Shown here: positions 1 to 4,559 of the stretch, piece by piece | Layout: each line of letters begins with the position of its first letter | Position numbering within the stretch: the stretch's first letter is position 1 | NCBI GenBank assembly: GCA_012798275.1 | Contig: JAAZNO010000689.1 | Span: forward strand, 1-7,232 | Reading direction: 5' to 3' | Source of the DNA: Chloroflexota bacterium | GTDB taxonomy: Bacteria > Chloroflexota > Anaerolineae > B4-G1 > SLSP01 | Length of the DNA: 7,232 nucleotides | Made by a program: the position numbers and the translations under genes | Notes under the pieces: generated by a model | What the model saw: only the letters and a program-made list of their open reading frames with translations | Told to the model about the DNA's origin: nothing | Databases searched by the model: none

Positions 1-59
1 CCGGACAGTTCTTTTTGCATATCGCGGGCGAAAATGGCGATCTCCGGTAATTCAGGCAT
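1..59 (-). CDS. Fpg/Nei-family DNA glycosylase (N-terminal fragment)
   Basis: Only the first 19 codons or so are in the window; the gene runs off the left edge. The peptide begins MPELPEIAIFARDMQKEL. MPELPE is the hallmark N-terminus of formamidopyrimidine-DNA glycosylase and endonuclease VIII-like enzymes. In that family the proline after the initiator Met is the Schiff-base nucleophile and the following Glu is catalytic, and both are present. These enzymes excise oxidised bases such as 8-oxoguanine and then nick the DNA by lyase activity. The stretch after MPELPE (I-x-x-x-A-R-x-M) differs from the classic VETVRR, so it may belong to an Fpg-like side branch rather than canonical MutM. No gene symbol is given for that reason. 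The ATG at 57-59 is supported by a GGGGGAG ribosome site at 66-72, six bases upstream. It lies downstream of uvrA and the lipoprotein gene on the same strand. Confidence 0.85.
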   Translation of the reverse strand, partial: MPELPEIAIFARDMQKELS

Positions 60-65
60 GGGATT

Positions 66-72
66 CTCCCCC
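66..72 (-). promoter_or_regulatory. Ribosome binding site of the fpg-like gene
   Basis: On the minus strand the sequence GGGGGAG lies six bases before the ATG at 57-59, a normal Shine-Dalgarno distance. Its GGGA can pair with TCCC directly before the start codon (a 4-bp hairpin with a GAA loop), so the site might be partly masked. That pairing is short and may be chance. Confidence 0.65.
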
Positions 73-119
73 TTCAATCGGGCACCGTCTCTTCAATAAG
101 CCCGACATCACCCATGCGG

Positions 120-161
120 CCCCCGATTTCTGCCGGGGGTCACACAGATGAACTGACCCCC
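120..161 (-). promoter_or_regulatory. Mutually exclusive hairpins in the fpg leader
   Basis: Two inverted repeats share one arm. GGGGGTCA at 135-142 pairs perfectly with TGACCCCC at 154-161 (8 bp, 11-base loop). CCCCCG at 120-125 pairs with CGGGGG at 134-139 (6 bp, 8-base loop). Both need the G5 run at 135-139, so only one can form at a time. Read on the minus strand, the structures fall in the leader between the lipoprotein stop and the fpg-like start, with the 8-bp hairpin transcribed first. This could be an attenuator-like switch or just a decayed palindromic repeat. No U-tract follows either hairpin, and no known riboswitch class is recognised. Confidence 0.35.
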
Positions 162-198
162 AAGCCGTTCCCGCAGGCCCTCAATGACGCAATCTCAA

Positions 199-219
199 AA
201 GGCCTCGCTCCCAGGAGCG
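199..219 (-). terminator. Weak possible terminator after the lipoprotein gene
   Basis: The perfect inverted repeat CGCTCC/GGAGCG at 206-219 (6-bp stem, 2-base loop) lies about 14 bases downstream of the lipoprotein stop on the minus strand. It is followed by AGGCC and then a run of four T. The stem is short and the T-run is poor and displaced, so termination would be weak at best, and read-through into the fpg-like gene is plausible. Confidence 0.3.
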
Positions 220-232
220 GAAAGAAACGCGC

Positions 233-679
233 TTATTGCTGGCGCAGCTTCGCCGAATCAAACCACAAGCCGGTGACCCGGTGCGGCTCAGCGGCCTCGA
301 ACACCACGCGCACGGTCACGGGATCGTCCTGCTCGAATTTGGCAGCATAGGTCACCGTGACGAACTCATCCACTTGCTCCACGCTTTGAACTTCGCGGGA
401 GACGTAGGCGCCCAGCTTGCCGATGATCTGCAGCGTCAGCTCGGGAAATTTCGCTTCAGAAAGCGACGTTGCCATCTGCTCCGTGAAATCTCGTGAGAAG
501 GCCGCGTAATCCCCCTCACTCAGCCCGGTGAGCAAGTTGTCCGTCATGTCCTCGCTGTACGCCAGCACGGCATCCCGCGCATCTCCAGAGAGCGTCTGCG
601 GCTTCGCCTGCCCGCCGCAAGCGGAAAGGAGCAGCACCAACCATAGCACGACCGATCCCCAAAACAGCCTTTTTTTCAT
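233..679 (-). CDS. DUF3887-like secreted lipoprotein
   Basis: A 148-residue protein with a lipoprotein signal. It has a KKR positive start, a hydrophobic core at about residues 5-18, and the lipobox L-S-A-C with the lipidated Cys at residue 21. The mature part is a single small acidic domain. Features such as GDYAAFSRDFTEQM, LGAYVSREVQ, YAAKFEQDDPVTVRVVF and the C-terminal GLWFDSAKLR match my recollection of DUF3887 proteins, which are small exported domains of unknown function. The likely place is the outer face of the cytoplasmic membrane. An in-frame ATG four codons upstream (691) is possible, but GAGG sits six bases before the ATG at 679 and no site precedes the upstream ATG, so 679 was chosen. 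It lies between uvrA and an fpg-like gene on the same strand, but it has its own candidate promoter. A role in DNA repair is therefore not implied. Confidence 0.85.
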   Translation of the reverse strand: MKKRLFWGSVVLWLVLLLSACGGQAKPQTLSGDARDAVLAYSEDMTDNLLTGLSEGDYAAFSRDFTEQMATSLSEAKFPELTLQIIGKLGAYVSREVQSVEQVDEFVTVTYAAKFEQDDPVTVRVVFEAAEPHRVTGLWFDSAKLRQQ

Positions 680-738
680 GTCACACCTCATGTTCCAGAC
701 GTAGGACGAGTGCCATCACTGCACGGAAACGCTCTCAC

Positions 739-744
739 ATTATA
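739..744 (-). promoter_or_regulatory. Candidate promoter (-10) of the lipoprotein gene
   Basis: A perfect TATAAT hexamer on the minus strand lies in the 96-base gap between the uvrA stop and the lipoprotein start at 679. Transcription would begin near 732 and give a leader of about 50 bases. No good -35 is seen at 16-18 bases (GTTCCG is the nearest), and there is no extended TGN. It suggests the lipoprotein gene is expressed independently of the SOS-controlled uvrA transcript. Confidence 0.5.
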
Positions 745-775
745 CCCCTGCGGCTCAGGAGCGGAACTCAAACGT

Positions 776-3658
776 TCAACTCCGACGGCCGCCTGCGGGA
801 GCTCCTAACACCCGTCGCAGGAATTGCCCGGTGTAACTCGCCTCGACCTGCGCCACGGCTTCCGGCGCGCCCTCCGCGATGATGTAGCCGCCAGCCTCGC
901 CTCCCTCCGGGCCCAGGTCTATGACCCAATCGGCGGTCTTGATCACGTCCAGGTTGTGCTCGATGACGATGACAGTGTTGCCCGCCGCGGTGAGACGATG
1001 CAGCACGTCGAGGAGCTTCTGGATGTCAGCAAAATGCAGGCCCGTTGTCGGCTCATCGAGGATGTAGACGGTGCGTCCTGTCGCCACACGGCTGAGCTCC
1101 TTCGCCAGTTTGACGCGCTGCGCCTCGCCGCCACTGAGCGTCGTCGCTGCCTGCCCCAGCCTGACGTAATCCAGGCCCACCTCGTGCAACGTCTGGAGCT
1201 GCCGGGCAATCTTGGGATGCGCCGCAAAGAACTCCAGCGCTTCCTGCACGTCCATGTCCAGCACCTCGGCGATGTTCTTGCCCTTGTAGCGAATCTGCAA
1301 GGTCTCGCGGTTGTAGCGCGTGCCCTGGCACTCCTTGCACGTCACCCACACGTCCGCGAGAAAGTGCATCTCAATCCGCCGTTGCCCGTGCCCTCTACAG
1401 GCCTCGCAGCGTCCGCCCTTCGCGTTGAAGCTGAAACGGCCACTGCCGTAGCCGCGCATCTTCGCTTCCGGCGTCGCGGCAAACACGCGGCGGATTTCGT
1501 CGAAGACGCCCACGTAGGTCGCCGGATTCGAGCGCGGCGTGCGCCCAATGGGGTCTTGCGTGATGTCAATGACCTTGTCCAGGTACTCCAGCCCCTCCAG
1601 CCGCTCATAGGGGCCGGGACGGGTTTCCGCGCGATTGAGCGTCCGCGCCAGCGCCGGATACAACGTCTCCGCGACGAGGCTGCTCTTGCCGCTGCCGCTC
1701 ACGCCGGTGACGCAGGTGAGCACGCCCAGCGGGAAACGCGCCGTCACGTTCTTGAGATTGTGCAACGTCGCGCCCCGCAACACGAGGCTGCCGTTCCGCG
1801 GCGTGCGGCGTCCGCCATTCGGCGAGACGACGGCCAGCTGGCCGCTGAGATAGCGCCCCGTCAGCGAGCGCGGATTTTCGATGATCTGCTGCGGCGTGCC
1901 GGCAGCCACCACCTCGCCGCCGAGCAGGCCCGCACCGGGCCCCAAATCCACGATCCAATCCGCGTGACGCATGGTTTCCTCATCGTGCTCGACCACCAAC
2001 ACCGTATTGCCCATGTCCCGCAGGCGCAACAACGTGTCGAGCAGGGCGCGGTTGTCGCGGGCGTGCAGACCGATACTCGGCTCGTCGAGGATATAGAGCA
2101 CGCCCACCAGTCCACAGCCGATCTGACTCGCCAGGCGGATGCGTTGCCCCTCGCCGCCGGAAAGCGAGGGCGCCGGACGATCCAACGTGAGATAGTGCAG
2201 CCCCACGTTGAGCATGAACTGCAGGCGATCGCGGATCTCCTTGAGCACCTCGCCGGCGATCTCCAGCTGCTCAGCGTCAAAAGTCCCTCCCAGCGACGCG
2301 ATCCAGGCATGGGCGGCGTCAATCGTCATCCGCCCCACCTCCAGCAAAGTTAGCCCGCCGACGGTGACACCACGTGCTTCGGGCCGCAGCCGCGCGCCCT
2401 GACAGGCCGGACAGGGCTGCTCGCTCATAAAACTGAGATACCACCGCTGCGTGTACTCGGACTTCGTCTGACGGAAACGCCGCCGGATGCAGGCGACGAT
2501 CCCCTCGAAGGGGCGCTGCATCTCGCCGGACCAGGTCGCGTTGTCGCGGTCCCCTTCATATTTGAAGTTGATCCGCTCCTTGCCAGACCCGTACAGCAAG
2601 GTGTGACGGAACTCCTCGGGCAGCTCCTGCCAGGGGGTCTCCAGGCTCACGCCGTAATGCCGGGCGATCGCCTCCAGCTCCCGCAGAGTCCAGCTGCGTT
2701 GTTTCTTGCGGAGCTCGCCATACCAGCGCAGCGCGCCGTCCAGCAGCGAGAGGGTCGGATCATGGAGGATGAGCGCTGGATCCACTTCCAGCTGCGTCCC
2801 CAGGCCGTTACACTCCGGGCACATTCCCGCAGGCGAGTTGAAGCTGAACAGCGCCGGGGTCAGCTCCGGGAAGCTGATCCCACAATGGGCGCAGGCGTGC
2901 TGCTCGCTGAAGAGCAGCTCCTCTCCGCCGACCACGTCCACGACCAACACCCCTTCCGCAGCGCGCAAGGCCGTCTCCACGGAATCCAGCAACCGCGTGT
3001 GAAAGTCGGCGCCAGGCGCTTCGGGGAGCTCCAGGCGATCCACAATAAGCTCCACGGTATGGCTTTTCGTCTTCGCCAGTTTGATGGAGGCGCTGAGCTC
3101 CACCGGGACCCCGTCCACACGAGCGCGAGTGTACCCCGCCAGGCGCGCTTGCTCCAGCACGTCGGCGTGCGTCCCCTTGCGCTTCTGCACCACGGGGGCG
3201 AGAAGCTGAAAGCGCGTTCCGGCAGGCAGCGCGGCGATCTGATCGGCGATCTGCTGCGCGCTCTGCGCGTGAACCGGTCGTCCGCACGTCGGACAATGCG
3301 CCTCTCCCACCCGCGCGAACAGCACGCGCAGGTAATCCAGCACCTCCGTGACCGTGCCCACCGTCGAGCGGGGATTCTTGCTCACCGCCTTCTGCTCGAT
3401 GGCGATGGCGGGGCTCAGGCCGCCGATGAAGTCCACGCGAGGCTTCTCCATCTGCCCCAGGAACTGCCGCGCATACGAGGAGAGACTCTCCACATACCGC
3501 CGTTGCCCCTCAGCGTAGATCGTGTCAAAAGCCAGAGAGGATTTGCCGCTGCCGCTCACGCCAGTCAGCACCACCAGACTGTTGCGCGGAATCCGCACGT
3601 CCAGGTGCTTGAGGTTGTGCTGCTGCGCGCCACGGATGATAATCTCATTGGGTTCCAT
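776..3658 (-). CDS. uvrA: UvrA, excinuclease ABC subunit A
   Basis: UvrA is the damage-recognition ATPase of nucleotide excision repair. A dimer loads UvrB on distorted DNA in the cytoplasm, and UvrBC then cuts on both sides of the lesion. The protein is 960 residues, a normal full length. Both ABC modules are complete. Walker A GVSGSGKSS occurs at about residues 33-41 and again near 650. The signature LSGGEGQ is near 500 with the following LDEPSIGLH; LSGGEAQ is near 840 with LDEPTTGLH. Two zinc modules are visible: CAHCG...CPEC (about 251-280) and CEAC...CKEC (about 748-775). The family stretch SKNPRSTVGTVTE is present near residue 100. The start was set at the ATG at 3658 (MEPNEIIIRG) because AAAAGGA lies five bases upstream. 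The ATG at 3706 lies upstream of the promoter -10 and cannot be the start from that promoter. No frameshift is seen. An SOS box controls it. Confidence 0.98.
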   Translation of the reverse strand: MEPNEIIIRGAQQHNLKHLDVRIPRNSLVVLTGVSGSGKSSLAFDTIYAEGQRRYVESLSSYARQFLGQMEKPRVDFIGGLSPAIAIEQKAVSKNPRSTVGTVTEVLDYLRVLFARVGEAHCPTCGRPVHAQSAQQIADQIAALPAGTRFQLLAPVVQKRKGTHADVLEQARLAGYTRARVDGVPVELSASIKLAKTKSHTVELIVDRLELPEAPGADFHTRLLDSVETALRAAEGVLVVDVVGGEELLFSEQHACAHCGISFPELTPALFSFNSPAGMCPECNGLGTQLEVDPALILHDPTLSLLDGALRWYGELRKKQRSWTLRELEAIARHYGVSLETPWQELPEEFRHTLLYGSGKERINFKYEGDRDNATWSGEMQRPFEGIVACIRRRFRQTKSEYTQRWYLSFMSEQPCPACQGARLRPEARGVTVGGLTLLEVGRMTIDAAHAWIASLGGTFDAEQLEIAGEVLKEIRDRLQFMLNVGLHYLTLDRPAPSLSGGEGQRIRLASQIGCGLVGVLYILDEPSIGLHARDNRALLDTLLRLRDMGNTVLVVEHDEETMRHADWIVDLGPGAGLLGGEVVAAGTPQQIIENPRSLTGRYLSGQLAVVSPNGGRRTPRNGSLVLRGATLHNLKNVTARFPLGVLTCVTGVSGSGKSSLVAETLYPALARTLNRAETRPGPYERLEGLEYLDKVIDITQDPIGRTPRSNPATYVGVFDEIRRVFAATPEAKMRGYGSGRFSFNAKGGRCEACRGHGQRRIEMHFLADVWVTCKECQGTRYNRETLQIRYKGKNIAEVLDMDVQEALEFFAAHPKIARQLQTLHEVGLDYVRLGQAATTLSGGEAQRVKLAKELSRVATGRTVYILDEPTTGLHFADIQKLLDVLHRLTAAGNTVIVIEHNLDVIKTADWVIDLGPEGGEAGGYIIAEGAPEAVAQVEASYTGQFLRRVLGAPAGGRRS

Positions 3659-3663
3659 GGTGA

Positions 3664-3670
3664 TCCTTTT
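3664..3670 (-). promoter_or_regulatory. Ribosome binding site of uvrA
   Basis: On the minus strand AAAAGGA lies five bases before the ATG at 3658. This decides the uvrA start against the upstream in-frame ATG at 3706. Confidence 0.75.
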
Positions 3671-3686
3671 TAGAACAGAAGTTCTA
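3671..3686 (-). promoter_or_regulatory. SOS box (LexA operator) of uvrA
   Basis: A perfect palindrome TAGAAC-AGAA-GTTCTA with 6-bp arms contains GAAC-N4-GTTC, the core of the Gram-positive-type (DinR/LexA) SOS box. It starts about nine bases downstream of the -10 hexamer and ends just before the ribosome site, so bound LexA would block transcription start or escape. uvrA is a classic SOS gene in many bacteria, so site and gene agree. The palindrome and its position are seen directly; the binding protein is inferred, since no lexA lies in the window. Confidence 0.85.
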
Positions 3687-3694
3687 TCATCCCT

Positions 3695-3700
3695 ATTATA
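3695..3700 (-). promoter_or_regulatory. uvrA promoter, extended -10
   Basis: On the minus strand TATAAT is preceded by TGG, giving a TGN extended -10. No good -35 lies at 17 bases; ATGACA occurs 20 bases upstream, which is too far. The extended element may compensate. The expected transcription start is near 3688, directly before the SOS palindrome, giving a leader of about 30 bases. Confidence 0.75.
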
Positions 3701-3772
3701 CCACAAAGAATCTCAAAAGTTGTCATGCTGTATCGTCGCAAGGCGCTCTTCATCGAGCAAACTCTGGTTCTG

Positions 3773-3781
3773 TGGTAGAAT
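3773..3781 (+). promoter_or_regulatory. Possible divergent rightward promoter, extended -10
   Basis: TGG-TAGAAT on the plus strand is an extended -10 with one mismatch. It faces away from the uvrA promoter about 75 bases off. The local context TGTGGTA(T/G)AAT is shared by both. The -35 match is poor. If active, it would transcribe the hairpin array at 3864-3995 and reach the DUF3795 gene after a leader of roughly 330 bases. No nearer promoter for that gene was recognised. Confidence 0.3.
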
Positions 3782-3863
3782 GAATAACGTAGAAGGTAAT
3801 TGTTCAGCCTGGCGTCAGGTAGCTTGACGGCGATGGATAAACCTTTATGAGCTCTAGCTTTTG

Positions 3864-3995
3864 CCCCTCCCCAACGGCGCCTGCGCCGTTGGGGAGGGGG
3901 AGAAGAAATAAGGGGATTTTGCAGGCGGGCTACGCCCGCCTGCAAAATCCCACAAAAAAAGTTCCCCTTCCCCCCGCGTGCGCGGGGGGAAGGGG
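3864..3995. repeat. Array of three perfect palindromes (REP/MITE-like)
   Basis: Three near-adjacent inverted repeats. Hairpin 1 pairs 3864-3880 with 3883-3899 (17 bp, loop CT). Hairpin 2 pairs 3913-3930 with 3934-3951 (18 bp, loop TAC, arm with TTTTGCAGGCGGGC). Hairpin 3 pairs 3964-3978 with 3981-3995 (15 bp, loop TG). All stems are perfect and mostly GC. They sit in a non-coding gap, and no open reading frame here looks real. Perfect arms without coding function suggest recently acquired or conserved dispersed palindromic elements, as found in many environmental genomes. Whether other copies exist cannot be seen from one window. The remaining gap between 3787 and 3863, and from 4009 to the DUF3795 ribosome site, shows nothing I recognise. 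Confidence 0.8.
3954..3995 (-). terminator. Intrinsic terminator on the minus strand
   Basis: Read on the minus strand, the 15-bp perfect GC-rich stem of the third palindrome (loop CA) is followed after AAC by a run of seven T, the form of a strong rho-independent terminator. No minus-strand gene ends right before it. The nearest is the STAND regulator, whose stop is about 555 bases upstream on the far side of the DUF3795 gene. It could stop read-through from that gene and so shield the uvrA promoter. It may equally be a repeat element with a chance T-run. Confidence 0.5.
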
Positions 3996-4008
3996 CCAGG
4001 GGATGGGG
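3984..4008 (+). other. Putative G-quadruplex motif
   Basis: The plus strand carries four runs of at least four G: 3984-3989, 3992-3995, 3999-4002 and 4005-4008, with loops AA, CCA and AT. This meets the usual rule of four G-tracts with loops of 1-7 bases, with long tracts and short loops, so a stable parallel quadruplex is expected. Its first two tracts are also the 3' arm of the third palindrome, so quadruplex and hairpin would compete. It lies about 107 bases before the DUF3795 start codon, on that gene's coding strand. Confidence 0.6.
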
Positions 4009-4097
4009 AGCAAGAGTTGATTCTCAATCTTCAGCAGTCGCCAGGAAGCCTTGCGTTTTTTAGCCAATGGCTGAACAGTTACCGTAGAAGTATGACA

Positions 4098-4105
4098 GAG
4101 GAGGG
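4098..4105 (+). promoter_or_regulatory. Ribosome binding site of the DUF3795 gene
   Basis: GAGGAGGG ends nine bases before the ATG at 4115, a strong Shine-Dalgarno site that fixes this start. Confidence 0.75.
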
Positions 4106-4114
4106 AATCGAACC

Positions 4115-4459
4115 ATGGAACGCATTGTAGCTTACTGCGGACTTGTCTGTTCCGAGTGTGAGGCGTATTTGCTGACGCAGGCCAACGACACGGCGGGGCT
4201 GGAGCGGCTGGCAGCCAAATGGCGGCGGGAATACAACGCCCCCGATATGACGGCGGCCAACGTCATGTGCGATGGGTGCCTGGCAGGTGAACGGTTGAAC
4301 AGCTATGGCAGCATGTGCCCCATCCGCGCCTGCGGCAGCGAGCGCGGCGTGGCCAATTGCGCGCACTGCGCTGACTACGCCTGCGCCAATCTCCAACAAT
4401 TCTTCAACATCGCGCCGTCGGCCCGCGAGACCCTGGAGGAGATTCGCCGCACCCTCTAG
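4115..4459 (+). CDS. DUF3795 cysteine-rich protein
   Basis: A 114-residue soluble protein with ten cysteines: C8, C12, C15 (start YCGLVCSEC), C52 and C55 (CDGC), C68, C73, C82 and C85 (CAHC), and C90. The opening CGLxCxxC, the CDGC pair and the closing CAHCxxYxC are typical of DUF3795, a family common in anaerobes and Chloroflexota. The paired cysteines suggest a bound metal, zinc or an iron-sulfur cluster, but no function is established. There is no signal peptide and no membrane segment. It is intact, near the usual family length, and ends with a helical tail. It stands alone on the plus strand, convergent with the STAND regulator gene 90 bases away, so no operon partner is evident. The start is supported by a strong ribosome site. 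Its promoter is unclear. Confidence 0.88.
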   Translation: MERIVAYCGLVCSECEAYLLTQANDTAGLERLAAKWRREYNAPDMTAANVMCDGCLAGERLNSYGSMCPIRACGSERGVANCAHCADYACANLQQFFNIAPSARETLEEIRRTL

Positions 4460-4481
4460 CTCGCGATGAGAGCCCGCCGAC

Positions 4482-4559
4482 CGCGGATGGACAGACCGCG
4501 CCATGTAGATCCCGTCGCGCTCAGCCGTGAGCTTTGGCTTCGACGTCTCTTACACGTCG
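4482..4559. other. Convergent gap with weak hairpins only
   Basis: The 90 bases between the two convergent stops hold three small inverted repeats: CGCGG/CCGCG at 4482-4500, GCTCA/TGAGC at 4519-4532, and CGACGT/ACGTCG at 4541-4559, the last overlapping the regulator's TAA. None is followed by a convincing T-run on either strand. No good bidirectional terminator is seen, which leaves room for transcripts of the two genes to overlap. Confidence 0.35.

Noticed and set aside
114..350. Plus-strand 78-codon frame over the fpg leader and lipoprotein end
   Set aside because: It overlaps the lipoprotein gene antisense, has no ribosome site, and its peptide resembles no known protein.
764..777. GAAC...GTTC inverted repeat at the uvrA stop as a second SOS box
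   Set aside because: The spacer is six bases, not the four of the GAAC-N4-GTTC operator, and it lies upstream of the lipoprotein -10 in part of the uvrA coding end.
824..2353. Long plus-strand open frame (509 codons) opposite uvrA
   Set aside because: It is fully antisense to a clear uvrA. It has Arg/His/Leu-rich low-quality composition, matches no known family, and arises from GC-rich codon use.
2603..3673. Plus-strand open frame (356 codons) opposite the N-terminal half of uvrA
   Set aside because: Antisense shadow of uvrA with no recognisable domain and no ribosome site context.
3670..3945. Minus-strand 91-codon open frame across the uvrA promoter and palindromes
   Set aside because: It translates the perfect hairpins and the promoter/SOS box, is Arg-rich, and has no ribosome site or family likeness.
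3913..3960. Second palindrome plus following A-run as a plus-strand terminator
   Set aside because: On the plus strand the stem is followed by A7, not T, and no plus-strand gene ends upstream of it.
3864..3995. Palindrome series as a CRISPR array or attachment site
   Set aside because: The three units differ in sequence, there is no direct repeat with unique spacers, and no integrase or cas gene is near.
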